Assembly (NCBI GenBank): GCA_963682175.1
Contig: OY821771.1
Location: 30,152,201 to 30,216,200, forward strand
DNA length: 64,000 nt
Reading direction: 5' to 3'
DNA from: Triglochin maritima
Lineage: Eukaryota; Streptophyta; Magnoliopsida; Alismatales; Juncaginaceae
The translations under genes were made by a program, and so were the position numbers. Numbering within the stretch: the first letter of the stretch is position 1; every line of letters begins with the position of its first letter. The notes under the pieces are model-generated. The model worked only from the letters and a program-made list of their open reading frames with translations. It was not told where the DNA came from and made no database searches. Of the stretch, positions 1 through 11,122 are shown one piece after another.

Positions 1-989
1 AGGCGGAGATTCTTCCGAAATTTTGGAAAATTCTTTATATTGGTTATGTGATATATTACTTTTCTTTCTCTTGATGTGTAGGTAACTATGGATCAAAATT
101 GGATTTTCGCAAGTCATTGAGTAGACGAGTATGAGGACGGGGTGGATAAGTTTCTAGAGTTTGCCAAAAGAATGGACATGTTAGAATTAAAAAAAGGTAT
201 TATGTCCATGTACGAGGTGCCATAACATATTCTTATGATATGTAAAGGAGATCAAAGATCATTTGTTCGAGAATGATTTTGATGAAGGATATACACGTCG
301 GATATGGCATGATAATATGAAATGTGTACGACTTGCAAAAGTCATGCTCAATCATTGGAGGATGTCAATGATGGAGATGAGTTAGAGGATGTGATCCAGA
401 TGTTCCCAATAATTTTGGTGACAAACCTGATGTACTTGCAGTAGTCTGCTTTGTGACAATGAAAAATCTTTGTATCCGGGTTTCACCAAGTTTATTGGGT
501 TGTCCATAGTGTTATGATTGTATACCTTGAAACTAGGAAACAGTTGGAGTGTTGTTCAAAGAGATCCTTTCACATAGCAACGAACTCCGAAATTGTACTT
601 ATGAGGCGAAAAATATATTGTGTTTGCTGGGGATGCAGTATCACACATGCATGTCCTAATGATTGTATACTATATATGGGTGAGTTTGAAAGCTTGCATT
701 CTTATCCTATTTGTAATGTCTCATGGTACAAAAAAAGAAAAATAACGATCGTGATGAGAACGAAATGCAACTCAAAGGGCCGTCTGCAAAGGTGTTGTGG
801 ATTTTCCAATAATTCCAAGGGTGGAGCATTTGTTTACAACTCCATACGACTCGAAGAACCTGACATGACATGTAGATCGAGAGCAAACAAATTATCAGTT
901 GCTTTGACACCCAACAGATTATCCCCAATGGAATAAAATTGTCTCAGACTTTCCTTCATTCAATGAAGAATAAAAGCTCTTAAGACTTG
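1..989 (+). pseudogene. CACTA TNP2-type transposase, N-terminal part (element H)
   Basis: A putative start codon at 88 opens a decayed copy of the transposase-associated domain that begins CACTA TNP2 proteins. It aligns by eye with the better copy at 36594-37541, including the shared words DEYE-GV and FLE-AKK. An acceptor-like AG precedes the start. From about 640 to 740 it matches the cysteine-rich block (CPNDCILY, then a second Cys segment) that precedes the TNP2 catalytic domain. Many stops and frameshifts make it non-functional. The sequence breaks off at 989 in the duplication acttg and resumes at 62682, so this is the DNA into which the nest inserted. CACTA origin is seen from homology; the TIR of this copy is outside the window. 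Confidence 0.8.
985..989. repeat. Target-site duplication acttg, left copy
   Basis: The 5-bp word acttg lies directly before the LTR start TGAGTAATAGC at 990 and recurs at 62682-62686. The corresponding uninterrupted site in the related CACTA copy near 37541 reads gacttgg, so left and right flanks overlap by exactly these 5 bp. Confidence 0.85.
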
Positions 990-1549
990 TGAGTAATAGC
1001 ATATCATACTTTGCATTCATGCTATATATCCTTTATTTTACCCCAATATTGTGCTACTCGAGTTGTTGTTTGTAGTGTTTCAGGAGTTAGATAATAAAGA
1101 AGAGGAATGGAGCAAAAATGACCTGAATGTAACAAGAATGGACTAGATTGAAGACTTCTGAACTTATTTGTAATGCACAAGGATTGGATCGCAAATTAGG
1201 AAGGACCGAAGTGAAAACCTGGAGGGACCTTATTGAGAAGTAAAAATAATGCGACACATGACTTGAACTAGATCAGTATTTCTGCAATTAAAATAAAATC
1301 GGGTCGAGACAGTGGACCAGAGCATCACCCCATGTGCCAATAGACGAAATAAAGACGAACACAAAATTTTAACCCGATTGGATCAATTTGATCCGCCAAA
1401 CTGGTCCAAAGCATCTCATATTTGGGCCACGGGTCCGGTTGTCGGTTAAGAGCATTCCAGCACCATCAGATGTGATTTAGAGTAGTCTGATTATTTCCAA
1501 ATTTATCATAACCATGTATTAGTCTATATATACCATTGTAATGAAGGGA

Positions 1550-2652
1550 ATGTGTTCTAAAAGTTTTACTTTTATATGTCAATTGTTATGAATTGAATGT
1601 GCAAACATTTTGTTCCTTGATTATGATATTCGTCTTTTAGAAGTATTAAGGAAGAGACGCTTGGTCCTTAACCGTAGAGCTCTAAAACATAATGGTTTAC
1701 ATAAATCAAAATTTATTTACAATCATGGTAATTAACATGGAACATTAATCACCGAGATAAGATTGTCGTGTTGGTCATCGATTGTTGTATCTCTACAAAT
1801 AATTGACGACACGAGTATATAAAAGAGGAAAATATTACTTTTATATATTGAATAGACCTAACATGTAAAAAATTATGGAATTGTGTTTTGTGTCATTAAT
1901 GTTTTACTGTGTCTTGGATCCTAAGATATGAGACATATATCTTTTCACTCAAGAAATGCTTAATTTGATTATTGTCAAAAGCTATCAATGAGTATAGTGA
2001 TGAAGGCAATAGTTGGTTGAACATGACTTGTGTTGGAAAAGATAGCTAGTCAAACGATTATCATTGGCCCTCTTAATTGAGTGATGATATTAGTGGGCTC
2101 CTTGATAAAGCAAAATTATAATGTGCACAATGTAACTTGAGTTAAGTTACATAGTTATAATTAGGTTAAATAGATCAAGAAATGAATATAATACAAAGGT
2201 AACACATTTCTACCTTGTATATATTCTTAATATCATGAGGCAAGGGATGGACTCAAGTGGTGCACTTACATCACTAAATGGATCGTGTTTTGGTCCGGGT
2301 GGAAAAATACATCTATGCTAATTGGGTAACTATAATGTGTAGCTAGATACCGCTTATAGTTTGAGATATTGTGTTTAATATCGCTGCCAATTTGGCTTAG
2401 ATCCTCTTATAGGTCACACCACAAAACTGGAAAACAAGAAGCTTGATTTTGAGTTCATATGATGTGTCGGGTTTCATGTGAAAGAAGGACACATGTGGTG
2501 AATCAATAAAATCAATATGTCATGAGAATTGACATAATTAGAATCATAATAAATCCATACGAGGTGTATATATTATGGTGTGTAATAATTTACATAGGAT
2601 AATATATTACATAATATATGAATTTGCTAAAAAACCCCAAAAGATCAAATTT
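1550..2652. other. Unassigned AT-rich segment inside the D 5' LTR
   Basis: About 1.1 kb of AT-rich sequence without a credible reading frame separates the U3 part of the D LTR from the copia LTR that begins at 2653. I recognise no LTR terminus, polypurine tract or protein motif in it. The words ttttacttttatatg (near 1565) and attacttttatatat (near 1838) are similar to each other. It may be internal sequence of a truncated copia element or an older insertion; the left boundary is approximate. Confidence 0.4.
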
Positions 2653-3720
2653 TGTTGGATATAAATCCAAAATTTGACAAAGGAAAAATCGGGGTCAAAC
2701 AAGGTGAACCGTTTAGGGTTCAGTCGACCGAGGTGTCTTCGGAACGGTCAACCGAACGGGGAACGGGTAAACACCATTGGTTGACCGAAATTGTCTGGAG
2801 TGCTTGGATAATTGGGTTCGGTTAACCGAGTGTGAACGGTCAACCGAGAGAAAATATCTTGGGATATTTTCGGTAGACCGAAGGTGACACGGTCGTCCGA
2901 TGAATGTTCGCGAGGAGAAATTTTGGTGAGTCAACGGTCGACCGGAGCAAGACGCGGTTCGTCCGAGTTTTTCTAGAGAATTTTTCTCATACCTATTCGG
3001 TCGACCGTCTAGCCCACGGTCCACCGAACATGTGTTAAAACTGAATGGTTCGGTTAACCGAGAAGAATTCTTGGTCAACCGAACAGTGCGATTTTTGCCT
3101 CAATTATTAAGAGAATAATTAGATCATGAGTTAGATTAATTCCAGATTTAACTAAATGTTTTTGGGGATGCTTATATGGCAATTTGAGATTAATTTTAGG
3201 ATGAGAATAATCAAGAGATCATGACTAAGGAATAGTTCTTGATGAGAATGTTTTGGGAGCCTAAAAAAGGACCCCTCATCCTACTTGTTTATGTTAATGC
3301 AAAAATTCTCTCTCTCATTAATCTCTCCCTTAATCACCACGAAAATCTCTTAATAGTTTTATGTTTTGGAGATATAAATCTCAGGAGCTTAAAGAGGGGT
3401 TATTAGCTAGATTCTAAGCCTAATTAGAGATCGATTGGCTAGCTCCTTTCTCTTTAATCTTGTTTAGAGTTTGGTGAACACGTGGAGGCAAATCGGCGGG
3501 CGATTCAACAAGCAACACGACTCCGGATCTTCGAAAAGGTTTTAGAGAACCTTTGAGTATGATTCTCTCTTTGTGATTTATTTTAATATATGTAGGATTT
3601 CATGATATTAGAATAAATACAAAGTAATGTACATAAAATTGTTGAAAGTATGAAATCGATCATGTATGCATGTATTAAAATATTAAAATATATGTATACG
3701 TAGGGACACGAAATCCAACA
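2653..3720 (+). repeat. Copia-type LTR (isolated)
   Basis: The segment starts TGTTGGATATAAATCC and ends GAAATCCAACA, giving the inverted TGTTGG/CCAACA ends expected of a copia LTR of 1068 bp. It carries a cluster of CGG-N4-CCG motifs like the LTRs of copia G. Flanking pentamers (aattt and tacaa) do not match, and no polypurine tract or primer site adjoins it, so it is a remnant rather than a clean solo LTR. No coding region is present. Confidence 0.6.
2715..3085. repeat. CGG-N4-CCG motif cluster in copia LTR
   Basis: About eleven semi-palindromic decamers of the form CGG-N4-CCG (for example cggtcgaccg, cggtcaaccg, cggttaaccg) fall within roughly 370 bp at irregular spacing. Reading frames across this stretch are by-products of the repeats. 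Confidence 0.7.
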
Positions 3721-4718
3721 TACAATCCCTCCTCTCCATCTCTTCTTCTTAAAACCTCCATTAGTTTAGGTTTAATTCATGTTTTCAGTAGTGTAGTTGG
3801 AGGAGAAGAAGCATACTTTGTAATCTTTTCATTTCAATCAAGTGTGAATTTTGTTCTTTAAATACATGTATTTCCTTTGATGCAATATTTTTTTATGTTT
3901 GTCTTTGCATAATATTGTTTCTTCATTTCTATTATGGTTTTGGATTGTTTTCATGCTTTCTTCAGTTTAGAGATGAGTAGAGAGTGGTCCATCCCCATTG
4001 GGGGCTGGAGAAGAAGGTGATGTGATTATGTGATGTATTAGTGTGTGTGTGTGTTAATCTTAACCTTGGAACCTCACATGAGTTCCGTAACCATCGAATG
4101 GGATTTTCACTCCTATCTTTGATGTGCTAATGCTGTTGAGTGAAGTTTAGCACATGCTTAGATTAGTGAGCCAGTTTTATGGGGAATGATGAGGTGAGGA
4201 TAAGGATGGGGTGGAAGAAGGAAACATGACATGTGCATGCTTGTGATCATGTTGGTCTCATCCTAATTATTGTCTTGTATGTTTTAATGATTGTTTCAAA
4301 TCTTATTTCATGTGGAGACAAAGTTGGATGTGGTCATTTTACATGTGCGCACATTAACCTTATTTCAATTATTGTCTTGGATGATTTAATGATAATGTTT
4401 TATCTTATTTCATGTGGAGACAAAGTTGGATTTGGTTTCTGGTTTTCATGTATCACATGTTGTGATGAGCACAATTGAACACATACACTACACATATCTT
4501 CATTTCCGCATTCTTTCTCTACTCCCTAAGGGGTTTTTTTGTTTTTTATTTCACTCTCATCTTAGTTTAATTTAGCTCTCATTCCTCTCTCTTCTTCTAT
4601 CCCACTCAAGTATTGTAGACTTAGACTCACACGCGCTCCCTGTGGACTCGACCGGTATTTTCCACGTCTTCACTGAAGTCGCGTACTTGCGGTAGTCTAA
4701 CTGAATCAATCTAGTTTT

Positions 4719-4736
4719 TGGCGCCATTGCCGGGGA
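4719..4736 (+). other. Primer binding site of element D (tRNA-Asp)
   Basis: TGGCGCCATTGCCGGGGA is complementary to the 3' end of plant tRNA-Asp (GTC) apart from one base. The position, six bases after the LTR, matches the other gypsy elements here. Confidence 0.9.
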
Positions 4737-5510
4737 GCTATTTTCGTTGTCGAGTTCACCATTTTGGTGGGGTTTTGTTTTTTATTTTAAGTTTTGTTTT
4801 CTCTTTTTGTTACTTTACAGGGGTCTAAGTAGACAAGGGAGTTTATCTGAGGGAAACAAGGATCCAGGTGGAGTTTGGGGACCAGATTCCCCAAACAATT
4901 CGCCAGTGGCGGATTAGGTAACTTTGTTTACATTTTTGTTTAACCTCTAGCTTGTTCTTTATATTCTTACTTTATATCTGATATTGTCTACATCATATAT
5001 GCTCTATGTTGGTACCACAAATTAATCTAAGACGCATATCCCCATCTTTAAGATAACTTGGGCACTAAAACTTAAAGCAAAAGATTAGATTAATTGCCAT
5101 CTAGGTCATGCATAATCTGTAGACCTTGTCGATAGTAGGAAAGACGAGATCTCTGGATCTTGGCTCACTTGCTAGGCTTTGTGGTCTTCGTCGTAGGGAG
5201 GTGATGTGTATTGAGACAGTGTGACCTGGCAGTTTGGTGTCGTCTAGCTATCAGTACCTATGGTGACCGTAGGTTCTTTCAGTCGTGTTTGCTGGATAGG
5301 CTTCTACCCTCACCCACAACCCACACTAGATCTAGGGTTTCTTCCCTTCTCATCTGAGTTTTCTCCTCCTCTACATTCTACGAGTAGTCTCCTCCTCTAA
5401 TTACACCTTCTGTCGTGTGTAGTTTTTTGAGTTGAGTCGAGCATTTTATGCGAGGTTGGGCTCGTTCTAGTGAGAGCGCTCGACTAGGTAGTGTGCATTT
5501 TTCTTCTGAG
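4737..5510 (+). other. Untranslated leader of element D
   Basis: About 770 bp lie between the primer site and the putative gag start. No ORF is convincing. The stretch 5035-5345 is recognisable in every gypsy element of the window (the Asp-leader block: a segment ending in aaagcaaaag, then gaccttgtcgatagtagg and a gtcgtctagct word). It also occurs, without an LTR, inside CACTA element F at 35717-36497. Confidence 0.7.
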
Positions 5511-8480
5511 ATGGATGGTCTAGGTGATCACCCATCCCCGCCTCGTGGCCGAGTCATCTCATGGAGGTTGGGGAGACTGGGTTCCGTACATGGATTACCA
5601 TGCTCCACTCCCACCACCATGTAGACCTCCTTCTCCTTCTCCTCCGACTCGGGAGGAAGAGGGATTCGGTCAGGATCGAGTTTGGGGTGCACCACCTTTA
5701 GCTCGACAGATAGACCGATGATTTTGTGGGAACGGACCCATCCTGTTCGGGTTGGCCAATCTTCTTGCATAGTTCTTCCACCTGCTTGCGGCAATAACTA
5801 TGAGCTGAAACCTCAATATGTGAGCATGCCAATGAGGAGGATCCGTTTATCTTTTTACATGAATTCGAGGAGGTATGCTCCATGTTCAAGCTTAAACAAC
5901 TTGACAAGGATTTTGTCCGGTTGTAGATGATTTCTTTCGCATTGAAGGATAATGCAAAGAAATGGATATACAACACCGTCTTTCTGAACAGATTCTTCCC
6001 CCCAATGAAGACTCAACAGATACGGCACCAGATACATCAAATGTAGAAGATTGAAACCGAATCATTTCATGCTTTCTTTGAGAGGTTAAAGGACCTTCTC
6101 CCGCAGTGTCCTCATCATGAAATTGAGTTGTGGTAGTTGTGCCTTATTTTTTATGAGGGTCTCAATTACAACACCTGCACATTATTGGAGTCGATGTGTC
6201 AGGGTGATTTTCAATTGAAACCTATCGATGTGGCATGAGACACTTTTAAATTAATGGTTGAACATACCTTGAGTGGGATACCATGAGAGAGTCACCAGCC
6301 GCCAGGTCTTCTGGTCGAGATGGATCATACCAAGTTGAGTCAACTATCACATCTGAGGTAAAAATGATTGCTCTCATGCGTAGGATTGAGAATTTAGAGT
6401 TAGCCCGAGCTCCTGTAGCTAAGGTCGCTACTCCCGTATGTAGTAGGTGTGGACTTATGGGACATAGCGACTTGGAATGTGCTTGCGCTCCTAGTGATAT
6501 TGAGCATGCAAATGCAATGTATCAACAGAGGCCCCGTAACGACCCATACAGTCACTCCAACAACCTAGGATGGCGAAACCACCCTAATTTTGCTTGGGGG
6601 CCACGATCAGAGTTCGCACACTCAACCTCAACCCCCACCTTATCACCCTCCATGACCATCAGTGACCTACCAACCCCCACATCAAAGGTCTCAACCCCAT
6701 ACTCACCAACCTCCTCACGCCTCACCATCAGGTTATTCTAACCAAACTCCACTTCCCCAACGGGTTGACCAAAATGACTCTTCTCTTCAACAAACCCTTC
6801 AAGCGTTCATGTAGAGCATGCGCATGCAAAGTTCATTCAAAACTTTAGAAGTGCAAGTTTTGGCTCATCAGGTCCATGAACGTGAGAAGGGTCAATTTCC
6901 AATTCAAACCAAGGGGAATCCCCGGGGTACCCAATCTCAAGGAAGGCCACTAGTACCTCGTGCTACCTCTGAACCGACCCATCATGTTAATGTTATTCAT
7001 AGTTTGAGGTCTGGTAAGGAGGTGGACAACCAAATTGGGTTTCCTTCCTTGCAATCATCATCTCTTGGTGTCACTAGACCTACGGTGACACCTACATCTA
7101 TGAGGGAGCCGGACCTGAGGGTCCCTCAACAAATACTTCCATAAAGGAGCATGATCTTGAGGTTCCTTCTACGTTTATTTCGACAATGGGGCCTAATCCT
7201 GAGGTCCCATTGTCTCATCATGTGTCGAAGTAATCATATTTTGAGGTCCGCACTCATGTTTCTACGAAACATAATGTTGAGGTTCCTTCAAAAGACCCAT
7301 ATGCCCCAAAGGTGTCATTCCCTAAGCACCTTAAAAGAAAACTTCATATCAGCATAACAAGATGTTTGAGATCTTTTGGCAAGTTAAGGTGAACATTCCT
7401 TTATTGAAGGTGATTCAGCAAATGTCACATTATGCCAAAGTTCTCAAGGATTTATGTACTAAAAAGAGAAAAACACATATACCCAAGAAAGCTTTTCTTG
7501 CTGCTAATGTGAGTTCATTGTTAGCACAACCCACGCAAGTCAAATACAAGGACCCTAGTTGCCCTACTATTTCTTGTGTGATTGGTGAGGTGTCAATACA
7601 TCGAGCTTTATTGGACCTAGGTGCATTTGTCAATTTTCTGCCGTATTCGGTCTACATCCACTATTCGGTCTACATCCACCTCAAACAAACAAAAACCACT
7701 ATTTAACTGGATGATAGGTCAATAAAGAAACCAAGGGGCGTGGTGGAAAATATTCTAATCAAAGTGGGTGAGTTCATTTATCCAGTTAATTTCTTTGTTT
7801 TGGATACTGAACTTGTGCCAAACCCACTTGGACAAATTCCTGTTAGTTTGGGACGACCATTTTCTAGCGACTTCCAATGCCTTATCAATTATCCTAATGG
7901 TCTGATGCGCTTGACATATGGTAGTCAGTGTGTTGATTTCAACATCTTCACTATCAAGAAAAAGTCAGGTGCCTTCGATGACCCTGTTGAGGTCAACCTT
8001 ATCCACGGCACGGATGAGATTGAAGTCGAAGGCACCTTCAAGTATTTTCGAGAGTTGTTCGATGGAGATCCTGGTGGTGGTGAAGATGTTTCAACTGGGT
8101 TGGCAAAAGAAGGTGCCTTAACTTGTGATCATGTGGCCTTTGAGCCACATCCTTTTGATCATATGGCTCTTGAGCCTCAAGATACAATTTTTGTGGCCTC
8201 TAGGCCACCTGCTCTTCACTCTATATCTGTTGAGGACCCAATGTGGGTTAAGAATCAATCACCTAATACCCTGCACTTCAAACACCTAGACAGAGATTCA
8301 CCTCTCATTCATGCTACCTATCTTTCTCATTCTCACGAGGCATCAAATGACCACAATGCTTGTAAGGGTGTCAGGTGGTTAAGCAATTCTATTTCTGGAC
8401 TTTGGCATCTAGATAATAAATCCAGGGTGTCACTTTGTGTGGATGAAATGATCCTGGTGCACCCAAAAGTTAGTTAGAGG
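5511..8480 (+). pseudogene. Gag-protease polyprotein of element D, broken
   Basis: The frame probably starts at ATGGATGG (5511), as in element B. Fragments then appear in order: a capsid (Retrotrans_gag) remnant around 5760-6230; a zinc knuckle of form CX2CX4HX4C at 6450-6491 (CSRCGLMGHSDLEC); a proline/serine-rich linker; the conserved segment before the protease (7362-7560); and an Athila-type aspartic protease with LLDLG at about 7608-7625. It continues to a stop near 8477. Frameshifts and stops occur at several places. An in-frame 18-bp duplication (7644-7679) follows the protease active site. There is no reverse transcriptase; a tail related to that of elements A, B and E follows the protease. 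Confidence 0.75.
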
Positions 8481-10150
8481 ATATATATTGATAACCCTCA
8501 GCTTTGTCGCGGAATGTAAACATATTTGTTTCCATTTCCTTTCACAGATCCTGGTTTTGAGAGGCATGAACCACCATCCTTGGTTCATAAACCTCTCAAT
8601 AGTCATGCCTTTACTTATGTGCGAGCCCATACATGTGCATTTCTGGCTCGAGAGATGGAGGGTTCCCATTTGATGTCCCTTGACAAATGAAGATGGGAGC
8701 CCACTATTGTACAAAGTTATATTTGAAAAAAATGAATAAAAAGCCAAAGAGTGAGCATAGCTTGTTGTGGGCCCTAACACATGAGTACCTCACAGGGTTT
8801 GGAATTCGGGTATATGTCCATCCACGTAACCATGAACTTCCTTTTGTGGTTCACGTTGGTGAGATCTTTTATTTTTCATGCATCAATCCATGTAGTATCA
8901 TACTCACATTCATTGAGGACAATGCATGAAGTAAGTGTGGGGGTATTTTACGTGTGTACATAGTCTTTTTTTCTTTTGTGTGCATTGATTAGGGTCATGT
9001 TAGTGTGCTGCATTTAATATTGATATATCTGCTTGTCATGATCCTTGGGTGACTTGCCTTCTTTTGCTTGCCTAGTGCTTTAAATTTTTCATTTCTTTGA
9101 AAATCTTCATGTGTTTGTGAAAGAAAAATGTTTTGTGGGTTTTGTGTGTATTTAGCATGTACAAAACCGTTGAGAGACAAAGTAAAAAAGGAAACTCCCA
9201 AAGTTGACTTGAACATGATGCAATAGGATATCTAGTACATTGACTTTAGGTCTTATCTAGTCGTAAGGATGCACCCCAGTTTTCCCTTGGGGGAGAGTAA
9301 TCAAAGGGTTTCAGTACTCAAATAAATAAAGAAGTCCACCCTCAACCTAGTGAGTCAAATAATTCATGTCTATTAGTATAAGGAAGTTTGTAATAGTAAG
9401 GGACCCTTAAACTCCTGTTGTGAAACCTTAAGTATAGGGGGTTTGGTTCATGTATAGATAAGAAATAAGAGATAATGGTGTTCTCTCGTACGGCTCCTAT
9501 CTCTCAGGAAATTAGGTCTGAGGGGACTTAGTCCACGGTGCTTTCGAGTCATGTGACTTGGGATGCACCAACCGAACTCCTGTTACACGGGTGGTAGGAA
9601 TCGCCCAATATGGAGATTTAGGGGAAGGTATACGTGATAGTGTAAGTCCTCATAGGCAATGATGCACAAAACCTGACCATTAAAGAATTAAACACAAACT
9701 ATTATAAAAAAATGAAAAAAATGGTAATACAAATAAGAACCTCAACGGACTTTACACTTTGTATCACTTGAGGACGTTAAGGTTGCCATGTCTTTCACTT
9801 AAGTCCTTAATTAACTTGCACGAATTGTTACCAAAGCTAAATGTGTCGATTGGATACATATATAGAGTCGGCCCGTAGGATTATTGTGTCCAATAATCGA
9901 CAACAATAGGTTCATCGAGTTGGGTTGCTAGGTTGAATAATGCATCAATTTTCGGATTTTTGAGGTGTATCCACTGAAAACCCTCAGGAGACACCAATCC
10001 TCCACCTTGCAACAAGGGGGTTTAACGGTTTGTTGAACGTGCTATGTGCAACCTTGATTCCAACAAAAGTGAGTTAGGATTTCTCAGTTTTTCATATGTT
10101 TTCATTTCTTTCATTTTTCTCTTTCTTTGTTTTGCTCGAGACTAGCAAAA
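8478..10150 (+). other. 3' noncoding region of element D
   Basis: About 1.7 kb without a gene. It starts with the decayed end of the polyprotein tail (a ttcccatttgatgtc word at 8660, also at the ORF end of B). A second polypurine-like tract, agtaagtgtgggggtatt, sits at 8930-8947. The segments 9540-9670 and 9780-10080 are closely similar to the 3' noncoding regions of A and E, and the latter also to B, although the coding regions have diverged. Confidence 0.65.
9997..10052 (+). promoter_or_regulatory. Conserved hairpin pair in 3' region (element D copy)
   Basis: Two small stem-loops lie about 110-150 nt upstream of the polypurine tract. The first (9999-10020) is the D version of a stem that closes a GNRA loop in A, B and E, slightly degraded here. 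The second (10032-10052) pairs gttgaac with gtgcaac around a 7-nt loop. Function is unknown; an RNA role in export, packaging or reverse transcription is inference. Confidence 0.5.
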
Positions 10151-10168
10151 GGTAAGTGTGGGGGTATT
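10151..10168 (+). other. 3' polypurine tract of element D
   Basis: The purine-rich run ggtaagtgtgggggtatt directly precedes the LTR start TGATTAGTAGC. Equivalent tracts abut the 3' LTRs of A, B and E. Confidence 0.85.
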
Positions 10169-10684
10169 TGATTAGTAGCATATTATACATCGTAATATTC
10201 ATGTTGTATATCTTTTATTTTACCCGAATATTCTACTATTCGAGTTGTTGTTTGTAGTGTTTCAGGAGTTAGGTAATAAAGAAGAGGAAGGGAGCAAAAC
10301 TGGCCTGAAAGTAACAAGAATGGACTAAATGGAAGACTTCTGGACCTATTTGTAATGCACAAGGACTGGATCAAAAATCAGGAAGGACCCAGGAAGGACC
10401 CAAGTGCAAACCTGAAGGGAGATCATTGAGAAGTACAAAATAATGTGACACATGACTTGAACTAGATCAGTATTTCTCCAATTAAAATCAGATCGGGTCG
10501 AGACAGTGGACCGGAGCTTCACCCCATGTGCCAATACACGAAATAAATTCGAACACATATCCCAATCGGATCAATTTGATCCGCCAAACTGGTCCAAAGC
10601 ATCTCATATTTTGGCCACTGGTCGGGTTGTCGGTTTAGAGCATTCCAGGACACCATCAGATATGATTTAGAGCATGTTTTGATG
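10169..10684 (+). repeat. 3' LTR of element D, piece 1 (U3)
   Basis: It matches 990-1489 of the 5' LTR throughout, then breaks off at gatttagag. The LTR resumes at 49588. The roughly 325 bp corresponding to 1490-1549 and 3721-3985 are absent from both pieces, so DNA was lost at this insertion site. Confidence 0.85.
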
Positions 10685-11122
10685 ATGTAATCAACATAAT
10701 CTTAATAAAAATCAAATGTAGTGTAGCACACATTATGCATGGCATTCATATTGTATTGTGTTAACATCTACATGTGATCAAGACTCAAGGAAGAAAGGGA
10801 TCCAAGTCAAGACATGTAATCAAGCTTTTTGAAGACATGTAATTACGTATTTCTTTTGAGTCTTAGTAACTTGTGTATACTTGAGCATACTAGAGTAAAT
10901 AACTAATCACATACACACTAGGTTCCTTGTAGAAGTCACACACAAAATCTCAGATCACTTCTACTTCAATAGGTCACCCAAACTTAGACCGGAAAATACT
11001 TAAACCTAAACCTGAACTGTCTAAGCAAAATCGATCGACCGAACGAGTTCTCTATTCGACAGATTGGATCAGCTAATCTGTTAGCCAATAGTGTTAAACC
11101 GGTCGGCCGTTCTGAGCATTTT
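10685..11122 (+). repeat. Copia LTR fragment
   Basis: It begins TGTTTTGATGATGTAATC and resembles the first part of the copia G LTR (TGTTGG, ttttgatgat, then a caagactcaagg word). CGG-N4-CCG words (cggtcggccg) appear near its right end. It is cut at 11122 by gypsy element A, and its continuation is not found in the window. Confidence 0.55.

Larger units (their letters stand above)
990..4712 (+). repeat. 5' LTR of element D, interrupted
   Basis: It begins TGAGTAATAGC, matching the 3' LTR start TGATTAGTAGC at 10169, and both copies then run in parallel for about 500 bp. A TATA-like ctatatata at about 1523 precedes the likely start of transcription. Copia-like DNA breaks the LTR between about 1550 and 3720. 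The remainder (3721-4712) carries the R/U5 region, including an imperfect tandem repeat of roughly 115 bp at about 4255-4440. It ends six bases before the primer site. The expected terminal CA reads CT here, probably a point mutation. Confidence 0.75.

Noticed and set aside
2713..3078. 121-codon minus-strand ORF
   Set aside because: Its codons mirror the CGG-N4-CCG repeats (frequent STEP/VDR words) and it has no domain; it lies in an LTR.
4233..4478. Small hydrophobic ORFs at 4233-4478 and 49876-50121
   Set aside because: Both come from the tandem repeat of the D LTR R/U5 region and are translations of noncoding sequence.
9540..10080. Hammerhead ribozyme in the conserved 3' regions
   Set aside because: I looked for the CTGATGA and GAAAC core pair in suitable order on both strands and did not see it.
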